A stretch of 64,000 nucleotides of DNA, from positions 372,001 through 436,000 of the forward strand of contig NC_010162.1 in NCBI RefSeq assembly GCF_000067165.1, written 5' to 3'. The stretch's first letter is position 1. Each line of letters begins with the position of its first letter. A program made the translations under genes and the position numbers. A model generated the notes under the pieces. It made no database searches and had not been told where the DNA came from. It saw only the letters and a list, made by a program, of their open reading frames with translations. Origin of the DNA: Sorangium cellulosum So ce56 (GTDB lineage: Bacteria; Myxococcota_A; Polyangia; Polyangiales; Polyangiaceae). Positions 36,701 to 45,506 of the stretch are shown in pieces.

Positions 36701-37136
36701 GGGGCTCACGCCGGAGCGCCACACGGTGCTCGTGAACGGCCATGTGCTGCCGCTCCGGCCGACGGGGACGGCGGGCGAGCACGTGGGCGGCGTGCGGTTC
36801 CGCGCCTGGGCGCCGCCGCACAGCCTGCACGCGCACATCGGCATCCACCACCCGGTCCACATCGACATCCTGGACACGTGGGGCAAGCGCTCGATCGGCG
36901 CGTGCGCCTACCACGTGTGGCACCCCGAGGGCCGCGCCTTCGACGCCGCGCCGCTCACGCGGTTCGAGGCGTCGGCGCGGCGCGCGCAGCGGTTCACGAT
37001 CGAGGGGCCGACGCCCTGGCCGGTGACCGCGAAGCAGGCGATCGCCCACGGGGACGCGCCCTACACGCTGGATCTGCGGCGCTACGCCGTGGACCGGCCG
37101 CCGCCCAAGCCGCAGAAGCCCGAGGGCGAGGGGTGA
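33717..37136 (+). CDS. Transglutaminase-like protein with DUF2126
   Basis: The 1139-residue protein has a bacterial transglutaminase N-domain (MRLLIQHRTRYTYPRPASLG), a transglutaminase core with the triad Cys182 (GRGSCRDSAVLL), His231 (VVDLHAWAEVF) and Asp247 (WIGLDATSG), and a long C-terminal DUF2126 region (TMGGEPTFNSREYPDAPEWC onward). DUF2126 is related to the ATP-grasp-type peptide-ligase fold. This two-part protein is found in many bacteria, often beside alpha-E and circularly permuted ATP-grasp genes that modify peptides; those are not here. The GTG at 33717 is preceded by a weak ribosome site. A very long open frame overlaps it in another phase and is only a shadow. Confidence 0.93.
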   Translation: MRLLIQHRTRYTYPRPASLGPQLIRLRPATHAKAKIESYSLKIDPQIAARWQQDPYGNHVARVLLPAGERVPHLDILVELAVSVRPVNPFDFYLDERAEKVPFAYPAELKQDLTPFLDSADPSLARGPLLDEFLAGLPSKGDTVSLLVALNTAVNRRIKYVIREEAGIWTPEETLAQGRGSCRDSAVLLIAALRSRGLAARFVSGYLVQLTDEGMIPDQPRGVSRDVVDLHAWAEVFLPGAGWIGLDATSGLLCGEGHIPLACTASPALAAPVEGTSDTRATDVTFEMKVGRLGHEPRPTTPYEEPVWQELLSVADRADERLAAAGLSLTMGGEPTFNSREYPDAPEWCEGALGPTKWSQGLRLAHELRRRITPGGVLLLRAGKHYPGESLPRWALEIIGRRDGVPLWTEMSQARHADPATSAARGRGVELSRKFADALAARLGLADFLMPALEDPWRHLQDEASLPTDVDPLKANLDDPEERRRLARVLDRGLGREVGFVLPLARQWGSWISERWGFRRGHLFLLPGDSSIGLRLPLRSLVAVAPPPPIEELVSPQDPRRGEPEADEEEERQRRVQLLEGDGDPEHAETARARAAQRHAHDGERAAHHAQRAAPAAGRSGYGVRTALCVETRDGIVHVFLPPLLSPGDFFDLIAAIDATRQETGIDVLLEGYPPPPGANVLRFSVTPDPGVLEVNLPPSDGVRAYASLLETVFDASLHSGLHCEKYLIDGRMAGSGGGHHLTFGGPTPLSSPFLRRPDLLASLLTFNQHHPSLSYMFAGLFVGPTSQAPRVDEARHENLYELEIALSRAFERRQNEPAWLSDLLFRHLLVDMTGNTHRAEVSIDKLFDPQTAHGRQGLIELRAFEMPPHFRMAVAQALLVRTLLASFAEEPYAGRLVRWGQALHDRFLLPYYLWRDFEDVLDHLKQRGLALPADAYRPFIELRCPVVGTLHAGDVVLEVRNAIEPWHVLGEELTTTGTSRYVDSSMERIEVRVQGLTPERHTVLVNGHVLPLRPTGTAGEHVGGVRFRAWAPPHSLHAHIGIHHPVHIDILDTWGKRSIGACAYHVWHPEGRAFDAAPLTRFEASARRAQRFTIEGPTPWPVTAKQAIAHGDAPYTLDLRRYAVDRPPPKPQKPEGEG

Positions 37137-37143
37137 GCCGCGG

Positions 37144-37173
37144 GGCCGCGCTGCGGTGAGACGCAGCGCGGCC
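37144..37173 (+). terminator. Strong hairpin after the transglutaminase gene
   Basis: GGCCGCGCTGCG at 37144-37155 pairs perfectly with CGCAGCGCGGCC at 37162-37173 around a 6-nt loop, 7 bp after the stop codon. There is no run of T behind it, so it is terminator-like without being a classical intrinsic terminator. Confidence 0.65.
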
Positions 37174-37531
37174 GGAGGCTCACCTGGACGGAGCTCCGGG
37201 GCTCACGGTCGAGCCGGGTGTGACACTTTGACCCAGCGCGCACGCCCGGCGCGCCGCGCAGAAAATCCCGGCGCCGACGCCGCCGAGCGCCGCCATGGCC
37301 TCCTCCGCTGTGGCGATTTGCCTTCTCGCGGGATACCCCACGTCCGCCGGCCGGGGCGCTCGGGTGACCGGGAGCTCCGGCGCCGAGCTCGCTTTGCGCG
37401 GCATAACGGCTCTCCAGGTCCGCGGCCCAACGGGTGAGTCGCGTCAGAACCGCGATTGGTACGCCCCCTGCTTGGGTGTTCGATGTCCCCTGCATCGCAT
37501 GCGGACAGTACACCACGAAGGAGGACAACCC
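37174..37531. other. Intergenic region, nothing recognised
   Basis: The 358 bp between the hairpin and the small lipoprotein gene hold several short open frames on both strands but no good start or recognisable sequence. The promoter of the lipoprotein gene should lie in the last 100 bp. Confidence 0.4.
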
Positions 37532-37747
37532 ATGTTGCGCAAGGTGCTCGCAGTGCTCTTGGTCTCCACGATTCCCCTGGCCGCCGGCTGTTTCGTCGAC
37601 GCGGACGACGACAAGGACGAAGGCGAGGACGACTGCATCACGGCGTGTTCGACGGATCGAGACGATTGCATCGCGGCGTGCGACGACGACGGCGATTGCG
37701 TCACGGCGTGCGAAGAAGATCACGACTGCGACTCGCTCTGCATCTGA
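37532..37747 (+). CDS. Small Cys- and Asp-rich lipoprotein
   Basis: The ATG at 37532 has an excellent ribosome site (GAAGGAGGACAACCC). The 71-residue product begins MLRKVLAVLLVSTIPLAAGC, a full lipoprotein signal with lipobox LAAGC, followed by about 50 residues dense in Asp and Cys in a repeated pattern (CITACSTDRDDCIAACDDDG, CVTACEEDHDCDSLC). The mature peptide could bind metal or form disulfides. Such small lipoproteins are common in myxobacteria and have no known function. An upstream in-frame extension lacks a signal peptide and is rejected. Confidence 0.8.
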   Translation: MLRKVLAVLLVSTIPLAAGCFVDADDDKDEGEDDCITACSTDRDDCIAACDDDGDCVTACEEDHDCDSLCI

Positions 37748-37768
37748 GCGCGCCGCGCCGTCGCTGGT

Positions 37769-39127
37769 TCAGTGATGTCGCCCGGCCAGGCGCCGCGAGA
37801 GCCTGGCCGCGAGCGACGGGCGCGTCCGGATCATGTGCCGCATCGGCCGGATCCCGGAGGGGAAGGCGGCCTCGGCGAGCGAGGGCATGAGCGCCTCGTC
37901 GACGTTCTTGAGGGCGACCACGCGCTCTTCCCTGCGCTCGATCCAGAGGAGCTCGCCGTCGCCGGCGCGCCCGAGCCGCGGCTCGTCGCCGGCGATCGGC
38001 GAGCCGTCGTAGAGCCGCCACAGCGCGGCCTCGACGCCCGCCGCGGCGCCGGCGTCGTCCCACGCCGACGCCCACGCCGTGCCGATCGCGTCCGTCTTCC
38101 GATCGCGCAAGAACAGGGCGCGATCGCCGTCCCAGGCCGCGGCCAGCGCGCGCATGTCGCCCAGATCGGGCGCGCCCTCGAGCGGGCGCAGGAGCAGGTA
38201 GGTGAGCCACTCACCGAGGGTGTCCCAGTTGAGCCGCTCGAGCCGGTCGTCGAGCGCCGACGGCATCTCGTCCAGGCCGACGCCGACCTCGGGGTCCTGG
38301 GCGTCGAGGGTGAGGATCTGCTGGGTGCTCGTGGGCGCCCGCGTCGTGAAGAGCGCGTCCTCGCTCGACCAGTCGAACGGCGGGAGCCTGTCGATGACGG
38401 GCGTCGCCGCGCTCGCGCCGGTCAGGTTGTGGGCGCAGTACTCGAGCCCGAAGCTGTAGGCGAACGATGGATACGCCATGAACAAGAGGGGGAGCTCGCT
38501 CCCGGCGAGGAGCTCCTCCCGGCGCGCATGCACCGAGGACAGGAGCGGGCCCCAGTCCACGAGGTGCAGATCGGCGTCGAGGCGCTCCTGCATGATGAAG
38601 CGCCCCTCCGCGAGCGTCGCGTCGCCCTCGGTGACCGCCCGCCGCGCGAGGAACGCGTCGCTCGTCAGCGCGTCGTCCTGGTCCGGCGCCAGGTCGAAAT
38701 GCTGATCCTGGAGCCCGTGCACGTACTCGTGGATGAGAACGGAGTCGTCCACCTCGCCGATGAGCACGATGCCGTTGCTCTCGAGAGAATACCACGCAGC
38801 GGCCCAGTCCCCCGAGCGAGCCACCGTCTCCCGGAGGTCCGCGTCGAGGGGGAAGTAGCCGAGCCGGCCGTAGGTCGCGGCCATCTCCGCGAGATCGTCC
38901 TCCTCGGCGGCGGCCGCGGCCGCCTCCTGGTCCGCCTCGAACTCGTCCCGCGTGATCGTGACGACCGGCACGGCGTGGCGGAACGACAGCTCGCGCACCT
39001 GCTCGGCGCGCTTCGCGAGCCGGGCGAAGCGGCGCTCCTCCTCCGATGCCTCGTCGCTGCAGCCGGCGATCGCCGGGATGACGGACAGCCCCACGAGAAG
39101 AGCGATGCCATCGAAGAATCGGTTCAT
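37769..39127 (-). CDS. Lipoprotein with an HExxH zinc-peptidase-like motif
   Basis: The ATG at 39127 gives a lipoprotein signal (LVGLSVIPAIAGCSDE). The motif HEYVHGLQDQHFD (His133, Glu134, His137) is an HExxH zinc site embedded in a helix, with further acidic residues downstream that could supply the third ligand (AVTEGDATLAEGRF, with Glu in a position like gluzincins). The 452-residue length and absence of other domains fit lipoproteins of this type seen widely in myxobacteria. It would be attached outside the cytoplasm. Substrate unknown. It is convergent with the small lipoprotein gene, 21 bp away. Confidence 0.8.
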   Translation of the reverse strand: MNRFFDGIALLVGLSVIPAIAGCSDEASEEERRFARLAKRAEQVRELSFRHAVPVVTITRDEFEADQEAAAAAAEEDDLAEMAATYGRLGYFPLDADLRETVARSGDWAAAWYSLESNGIVLIGEVDDSVLIHEYVHGLQDQHFDLAPDQDDALTSDAFLARRAVTEGDATLAEGRFIMQERLDADLHLVDWGPLLSSVHARREELLAGSELPLLFMAYPSFAYSFGLEYCAHNLTGASAATPVIDRLPPFDWSSEDALFTTRAPTSTQQILTLDAQDPEVGVGLDEMPSALDDRLERLNWDTLGEWLTYLLLRPLEGAPDLGDMRALAAAWDGDRALFLRDRKTDAIGTAWASAWDDAGAAAGVEAALWRLYDGSPIAGDEPRLGRAGDGELLWIERREERVVALKNVDEALMPSLAEAAFPSGIRPMRHMIRTRPSLAARLSRRLAGRHH

Positions 39128-39382
39128 GGTGAGCGGGCGCCTAGCACCGCATGTGCCGGCCTCCTCGTCGCGGCGTTCCCGGCCGATCCAGGCGATCCGA
39201 AGGCGCCCGCTCCGGTGCGCGGCGGGGCGGCGCAGCGCGCGCCGTTGTGCGCTTGCGCAAGCGGTCGCGCGATTGCGCAATGGGCCGTCCGCTCGACGCG
39301 CCGCCGCCCCCGGGATGCCGGCGCGCAGCCCGCCGCTGCGGTCCGTCCCGGCGGGCGACGCATGGCCGGAAGGGGAGGGGGA

Positions 39383-39961
39383 TCAGGCCGCCGAGAGGTG
39401 GTGGCGCGCGAGGAGGTCGTTCTGCAGCCAGAGCAGCTTGTTGAAGGCGCGGAGGGTGCGCACCTCGGCTTCCCGGTCGAGGCCCAGCGACAGGATGGTC
39501 TGGAGCAGGGCGTCCGACACGAAGCCCATGAGCGCGTTCATCTGCACGAGCGGGACGACGACCTCGGGATTGCCGGCCTTCGCGGTGTGGATCTTCCCCA
39601 CCATGTCGAGGTAGGCGACCATCTTCGGATCATACGGGTGGGTCACGAGCCGGACGAGGTAGCTTGAGAGGTGCTGCTTGCGGAACTTGATCTGCTCGTG
39701 GTCCAGCGTGAGCGACGCGAGGTCGGCCGGGGGCGCCCCCTCGTAGCCGTGCTGCTTCGGCACGAAATGGCGCTTCGTGGCGTCGTACAGGAACAGCTTC
39801 TCGTACACCGCGTCGACGAGCGCCTCGACCCGGGGGGCGAGGTGCGGCGCGGCGCCGTGGATCGCCGCGATGTCCGCCTCGCCGAAGCCGACAAACTCGA
39901 TGAGATACCCGAACCGATACTCGAGATCTGACTCCAGACGGCTCTCGTCGATGTGTTTCAT
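39383..39961 (-). CDS. Protoglobin-family heme protein
   Basis: The 192-residue protein has the protoglobin/globin-sensor pattern: IDESRLESDLEYRFGYLIEF, then VYEKLFLYDATKRHFVP and MVGKIHTAKAGNPEVVVPLV, in which His125 is the likely proximal heme ligand. There is no output domain (no methyl-accepting, GGDEF or kinase part), so it is a stand-alone globin that may bind O2, CO or NO. The ATG at 39961 is chosen because the upstream in-frame sequence runs through a 9-bp tandem repeat without family features. It is a single-gene unit. Confidence 0.88.
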   Translation of the reverse strand: MKHIDESRLESDLEYRFGYLIEFVGFGEADIAAIHGAAPHLAPRVEALVDAVYEKLFLYDATKRHFVPKQHGYEGAPPADLASLTLDHEQIKFRKQHLSSYLVRLVTHPYDPKMVAYLDMVGKIHTAKAGNPEVVVPLVQMNALMGFVSDALLQTILSLGLDREAEVRTLRAFNKLLWLQNDLLARHHLSAA

Positions 39962-40397
39962 CACCACGGTTCTCCTCCGCGTCTTCGCCGGCGGCGTGCC
40001 GCGAGACAACGCAGGGTGAAGACACCGGACCAGCTGTCGCCTGTCAAGCCTTGACGTGACAGGCCGCGGCGGTACCGCGCGACAGGGGAGCGCGCCGTCG
40101 GCTCGATCACGTCGATCACGTCGATCACGTCGATCACGTCCATCACGTCCATCACCTCCAACACGTCCACCCGCGTCGGTGGTCGAGAGCTCTCTGCCGC
40201 CGTGTCCGCTCGGGAGCGCCCGGCGGGGATCCGACGGCGCGCGCCGCTCGCCGGTCGCCGCGCCGGTGTAGGTAGGGGGAGCTCCGATCGGGAGAGCAGG
40301 CGGCCACCGATGGCTGGGCTGCGCCGCCGCCCTTATGGCCTGGGTTCGGTGGGAGCGCGTTCGGCCTCTCACCGCAGCGCAGCGTCAGGAGGAGGTT
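39962..40397. other. Divergent intergenic region with a 9-bp tandem repeat
   Basis: The 436 bp between the protoglobin and SDR genes contain the tandem repeat at 40102-40173 and otherwise nothing I can identify. Both promoters should be here. Confidence 0.45.
40102..40173. repeat. 9-bp tandem repeat, about eight units
   Basis: Units of the form GTCGATCAC follow each other at 9-bp spacing, with later copies drifting to GTCCATCAC, CTCCAACAC and GTCCACCCG. The length is a multiple of three, but no gene is supported across it. It may be a slippage-prone array or a set of protein-binding sites upstream of the protoglobin gene. Confidence 0.82.
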
Positions 40398-41288
40398 ATG
40401 CAGAACACTGGACCGACAGCGGATCCGAAAGGCGCGGGCCCGAAGCCGCCTTTCGAGGGCAAGACACAGGAGCGTCCCGGAATCGAAGCCAGGATGGAGC
40501 CGAGGCCCGATTACGGCGAGTCGTCGTACAAGGGGCTCGGCCGGCTGAAGGACCGCATCGCGCTGATCACCGGAGGAGACAGCGGGATCGGCCGCGCCGT
40601 CGCGCTCGCGTTCGCCCGCGAGGGGGCCCACGTGGCGATCTCCTACCTGAGCGAGCACGAGGACGCGAAGGAGACGGCGCGGGTCATCAAGGAGGCCGGG
40701 CGCGAGGCGCTCACGCTGCCCGGCGACCTGGCCGACGAGGCCCATTGCCGGAAGGTGGTCGAGGAGGTGGCGCGCAAATTCGGGCGCATCGATGTCCTCG
40801 TGAACAACGCGGCGGAGCAGGGCAAGGCCGTCGAGCGGTTCGAGGACATCGACGCAGCGCGCCTCGAGCGCACGTTCCGCGTCAACATCCTGGCCATGTT
40901 CCACATGATCCGGTACGCGCTGCCGCACATGAAGGAAGGCGGCTCGATCATCAACGTCGCCTCGATCCAGGCGTACCAGCCGAGCCCGGATATCCTCGAT
41001 TACGCGTCCACGAAGGGGGCGATCGTCACCTTCAGCAAGGGCCTGGCGCAGGACCTCATCGAGCGTGGCATCCGCGTCAACGTCGTCGCGCCCGGCCCCG
41101 TGTGGACGCCGCTCATCCAGCAATCGTTCGACAAGGAGAAGGTGGCCACCTTCGGCAAGAATCATCCAATGGAGCGCCCGGCGCAGCCGGCCGAGCTCGC
41201 CCCGGCGTTCGTGTTCCTTGCCTCGAACGAGGCGAGCTACATCAACGGCGAGGTCCTGGGCGTGACCGGCGGCAAACCTCTCTCCTGA
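40398..41288 (+). CDS. Short-chain dehydrogenase/reductase (YghA/YhdF-like)
   Basis: The start at 40398 follows AGGAGGAGGTT. After a 50-residue N-terminal extension (KPPFEGKTQERPGIEARMEP, typical of the YghA/YhdF group) comes the Rossmann motif ALITGGDSGIGRAVALAFAR, NNAAEQ, the catalytic Ser in NVASIQAY, and the YASTKGA motif (Tyr and Lys). The end has YINGEVLGVTGGKPLS. All catalytic residues are present. The glucose/alcohol dehydrogenase-like SDRs of this group use NADP(H) and are often stress-related. At 296 residues the length is typical. A palindrome of the same family as at 29758 follows the stop codon at once. Confidence 0.94.
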   Translation: MQNTGPTADPKGAGPKPPFEGKTQERPGIEARMEPRPDYGESSYKGLGRLKDRIALITGGDSGIGRAVALAFAREGAHVAISYLSEHEDAKETARVIKEAGREALTLPGDLADEAHCRKVVEEVARKFGRIDVLVNNAAEQGKAVERFEDIDAARLERTFRVNILAMFHMIRYALPHMKEGGSIINVASIQAYQPSPDILDYASTKGAIVTFSKGLAQDLIERGIRVNVVAPGPVWTPLIQQSFDKEKVATFGKNHPMERPAQPAELAPAFVFLASNEASYINGEVLGVTGGKPLS

Positions 41289-41405
41289 GGGGCTCACCCG
41301 CTTCGGATACGGGCCCACCTCGACGTTTTCGGTGCTCAGCGTACAAGAGTACGCTTCCGCGCCGAAAACGCCGATTTGGGCCCGTCTCCTGTGCGGGTGA
41401 GCCCC
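41289..41405. repeat. 117-bp imperfect palindrome, copy 2 of a repeat family
   Basis: It starts right after the TGA stop of the SDR gene. GGGGCTCACCCGC at the left is exactly complementary to the right end. Compared with the copy at 29758, the inner arm GCGCAC/GTGCGC has become GCGTAC/GTACGC and the outer GTC/GAC has become CTC/GAG, so pairing is kept. The loop-side arm has one mismatch (CGACG against CGCCG). Confidence 0.9.
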
Positions 41406-41436
41406 GCTCGGGGTGGAGGGGAAGCTGCGGAATGCG

Positions 41437-41928
41437 TCAGGGATCGGTGAGCTGCTTCAGGTCGACGCTGACGCCGAGGTGGTGGAGCGCGTCCTCGGGG
41501 CGGGTGAAGATGCCCATCGGTTTTTCATAGCCCTTCGAAAGCCGGCCGAGCTGGAGCACCCCGGTCGCGCTCTTCAGGAGGACCGCGGTCTTCTTGAAAT
41601 CTCGCGTCAGCCGCGTGTGACAGTGCGCGAACGCACTCTCGAATCCGGCGTCGTTGCGCAGCGGTGCGTCGCGGGCGTCGACGAGCAGGAGCGTGCGCCG
41701 CCTGGCGATCGCCTCGAGCGACCGATTGATACGCTCGAAGCTCAGCTCGATCGCCGCGATGCTCGGATAGTTCAGCGAATATCGCTTGATGAGCACGAGC
41801 TGCTGAGCGGGGTCGTGATGGACGACCGCGTACGGGTCCCGCTCAATCTCGCGCAATCCGAGGAAGGCCACGACGGAATGGTATGCCTGTTGGCCCAGGG
41901 CGTCGACCCCCGCGGCGCCGCGCGGCAT
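41437..41928 (-). CDS. Hypothetical protein, STAS/SpoIIAA-like
   Basis: The 163-residue protein has an alpha/beta pattern (PYAVVHHDPAQQLVLIKRYS, then EAIARRRTLLLVDARDAPLR, then FKKTAVLLKSATGVLQLGRL) like the STAS-fold-related proteins that are frequent in myxobacteria. No phosphorylatable Ser in a clear SpoIIAA context is seen. The start is uncertain; the ATG at 41928 is used, but a downstream GTG is possible because the conserved part begins near residue 30. It lies 21 bp after a Cys-rich lipoprotein gene on the same strand and may be in its operon. Confidence 0.65.
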   Translation of the reverse strand: MPRGAAGVDALGQQAYHSVVAFLGLREIERDPYAVVHHDPAQQLVLIKRYSLNYPSIAAIELSFERINRSLEAIARRRTLLLVDARDAPLRNDAGFESAFAHCHTRLTRDFKKTAVLLKSATGVLQLGRLSKGYEKPMGIFTRPEDALHHLGVSVDLKQLTDP

Positions 41929-41949
41929 GGCAGCCTGCGGTGGCTCCGG

Positions 41950-42690
41950 TCACTCGCAATCCGCTCCGCACCGCGCCTCTTCGCATGCGAAGACCGCCCC
42001 GGCAGCCTGCACGCCGTCCGCGTGCATCGCCGAGCACACCTCCAGGCAGCCATCTCCGTCCGCACGGCACGCATCCACGCACGCGAGCATTGCCCTGCAC
42101 GACGGCTCCGCGACGCACGCGTTCATCTCGGCTGCGCACCCTGTCAACCGGCAGGACGCGCAAGGGGACAGCGCGTCTCGCGATGGGCATTGCGCGCTGC
42201 ACCGCTCGGACGCGCAGCCGCCCTCGAGGAAGATGCCCGAGATGCCCGCCCGGTGCGCCGTCAGGCACGCCTGCTCGCAAGCCACGTCCTCCGCCGCGCA
42301 GCCGAGGAGGCAATTGCCCAGCGCGGCGCACTCCGCGCTCCGCTGGCACGCGCAATAGCTCTCCTGGCAGCGCAGGGCGAGGCAGGTCGTGCACGGATCG
42401 CCGAGCGACGCACAGTCATAGACCGCCTCTCCCCCCGCGCCGCCGCCGGCCGTCGCGGAGCTCGCCCCCGCGCCGGCGCCGGCGCCACCGGAGCCGCCGG
42501 CGCCACCGGAGCCGCCCGCGCCCCCGCCGGAGCCGCCCATGCCGGCGCCGCCGGAGCCGCCCGTGCCCCCGCCGGAGCCGCCCGAGCCGGCGCCGCCGGA
42601 GCCGCCCGTCCCGGGGCTGCCGTCCGTCGAGCTGCAGGCCGCCGCCAGGAGCGCCGCTGCGGCGCACGTCTTCCAGGAAGAGAAGGCCAT
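41950..42690 (-). CDS. Cys-rich lipoprotein with a long Gly/Ser linker
   Basis: A lipoprotein signal (LLAAACSSTDG) is followed by a run of about 60 residues of Gly, Ser and Ala, then two tandem Cys-rich modules of about 70 residues. Each has the pattern CxxC near its start and ends in CSAQC or CGADC, with a central ACVDAC or GCAAEDVAC unit. A similar module occurs in the matrixin-type protease at 53401. It would be an anchored surface protein with many disulfides. The 246-codon gene has a clear ATG and a plausible ribosome site. The function is unknown. Confidence 0.78.
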   Translation of the reverse strand: MAFSSWKTCAAAALLAAACSSTDGSPGTGGSGGAGSGGSGGGTGGSGGAGMGGSGGGAGGSGGAGGSGGAGAGAGASSATAGGGAGGEAVYDCASLGDPCTTCLALRCQESYCACQRSAECAALGNCLLGCAAEDVACEQACLTAHRAGISGIFLEGGCASERCSAQCPSRDALSPCASCRLTGCAAEMNACVAEPSCRAMLACVDACRADGDGCLEVCSAMHADGVQAAGAVFACEEARCGADCE

Positions 42691-42783
42691 GGTCGACGCT
42701 ACCGCGAAGGCCGCCGGCGGCTCAAGGTGAGGTGAGGAGGGAGCGCGCACCGATGCTACGGTGCCCGGCCGAGGAACCTCGCC

Positions 42784-43425
42784 ATGATCGCTATCGTCAA
42801 TCCAGAGCTGGATCGCTACGTTCACGACCACTCCGAGCCGCCGCCCGCGCTCCTCGATGAGCTGCGCGAGTTCACCCTGGCCCACGAGCCGAGGGCGGTC
42901 ATGCAGGTCGGGCGGGTCGAAGGCTCCCTGCTGAGGATGCTGGTCGCGCTCATGCAGGCGCGCCGGGTGCTCGAGATCGGGACGTTCACCGGCTACTCGG
43001 CGCTCAGCATGGCCGAGGCGCTCCCGCCGGACGGCGAGCTCATCACGTGCGATCGCGACCCCGAGGTGGTCCGCATCGCCCGATCGTTCTTCGACCGCAG
43101 CGAGCACGGCGGGAAGATCCGGATCGCGCTCGGCGACGCGCTCGCCACCCTCCGCGCCATGCCGGCGAGCCCCGCCTTCGATCTCGTGTTCATCGACGCC
43201 GACAAGGAGCGGTATCCGGCCTACTACGAGGAGGCCCTCCCGCGCCTCCGCCGCGGCGGGCTGATCGTCGCCGACAACACCCTCTGGAGCGGCGAGGTCC
43301 TCGCCCCCGAGAGCGCGGACGGCCGCGCCATCGCCGCCTTCAACGATCTCGTCTTCCGCGATCCCCGGGTCGAGAAGGTCATGCTCACCGTGCGCGACGG
43401 GGTGACGCTCGCGCGCAAGCGCTGA
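42784..43425 (+). CDS. O-methyltransferase of the caffeoyl-CoA type (class I SAM)
   Basis: The 213-residue protein has motif I RVLEIGTFTGYSALSMAEAL, an acidic loop (ITCDRDPEVVRIA), FDLVFIDADKERYPAYYEEA and GGLIVADNTLWSGEV. This matches metal-dependent O-methyltransferases related to caffeoyl-CoA and catechol O-methyltransferase; the DADK and DN residues are the expected metal ligands. The substrate cannot be told from the sequence. It is divergent from the Cys-rich lipoprotein gene and is followed, 101 bp later, by coaX. Confidence 0.92.
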   Translation: MIAIVNPELDRYVHDHSEPPPALLDELREFTLAHEPRAVMQVGRVEGSLLRMLVALMQARRVLEIGTFTGYSALSMAEALPPDGELITCDRDPEVVRIARSFFDRSEHGGKIRIALGDALATLRAMPASPAFDLVFIDADKERYPAYYEEALPRLRRGGLIVADNTLWSGEVLAPESADGRAIAAFNDLVFRDPRVEKVMLTVRDGVTLARKR

Positions 43426-43526
43426 AGGCCGGGCGCGGCGGGCGTGCGGCGGCACGCCGCGCGCGCCGGTGGCGCGTCCGAAATCCTGGCCGGATCCCGG
43501 GCGCGCGGCGCTAGAGTCGGGCCAGC

Positions 43527-44422
<896 letters not shown>

Positions 44423-44426
<4 letters not shown>

Positions 44427-45493
44427 CGTCGCCCGTGTCCGGCCGCGCCCCGCGCCGAGCGAGCGCGCCCTCCCTCCCGGCGCCGCCGGCGTCCGGCCGG
44501 GGCCTCCGCCCCGCGCTCGTCCTCGCCGCGGCGCTCGCGGCGCTCGTGCTCTCGCTCCTCCTCGCCGTCCTCCTCGGCGCCGAGCCCGTCTCGATCGCGC
44601 GCGCCATCGCCGAGCCCGGCCTCGACCGGACCCTCCTCATCGACGTGCGCCTGCCGCGCGTGCTCCTCGCGGCCGTCTCCGGCGCCGGCCTCGCGGCCGT
44701 GGGCGCCGCGTTCCAGGCGCTGCTCAGGAACCCGCTGGCCGAGCCGTACGTGCTCGGCGTCTCCGGCGGCTCCGCGCTCGGCGCCGCCGTCGCGATCACG
44801 CTCGGCGTCGGCGCGACGAGCGTGCTCGGCGCCACGCTCCTGCCCGCGGCGGCGCTCGCCGGCGGCCTCGTCGCGACGCTGCTCGTCTACGCCATCGCGC
44901 GCGGCGCGGCCGAGGGCACCTCCGGCGCCTCGATGCTCCTCGCCGGCGTCATCGTGAACTCCATCGCGGCGGGCCTCATCTCCTTCCTCAAGACGCTCGT
45001 CTCTCCCTCGCGCGCCCAGCAGCTGCTCCGGTGGCTCATCGGCTTCGTCGAGCTGCCCACGACCTCGGCCCTCCTCGGCGTCGCCGCCTACGTCGCCGTC
45101 GGCTGCGCCGTGCTCCTCGCCGACGCCGCGCGGCTGAACCTCCTCTCGCTCGGCGACGAGTCGGCCGGGACCCTGGGCGTCGACGTCCGCGCCGTCGAGC
45201 GCCGGGTCTTCCTCGCGTCCTCGTGCGTCGTCGGCGCGATCGTCAGCCGCACCGGCCTCATCGGCTTCGTCGGGCTCATCGTCCCGCACGCGGTCCGCCG
45301 GCTCTGCGGCGCGGATCACCGGCGGCTCCTGCCGCTGTCGCTCGTGGCCGGCGCGGTCCTGCTCACCACGTGCGACCTCGTCGCGCGGCTCCTGTTCCGG
45401 TGGCTCGGCACCGAGCCGCCCGTGGGCGCGGTGACCGCGGTGCTCGGCGGGCCGATGTTCCTCGTGCTGCTGCGGCGCTCGCCGCGCCTGTGA
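44423..45493 (+). CDS. FecCD-family ABC transporter permease
   Basis: This very hydrophobic protein has about ten transmembrane segments and the FecCD signatures LRNPLAEPYVLGVSGGSALG, DVRLPRVLLAA and GLIGFVGLIVPHAVRRLCGA. The family moves iron-siderophores, heme or cobalamin across the inner membrane together with an ATPase and a binding protein. Neither partner is in the window, so this permease stands alone after coaX. The start is uncertain: TTG at 44423 overlaps the coaX stop (TTGA), GTG at 44435 is an alternative. The length of about 355 residues fits. It ends 13 bp before the convergent Nudix gene. Confidence 0.93.
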
Positions 45494-45506
45494 GGGCGCG
45501 GGCGCG

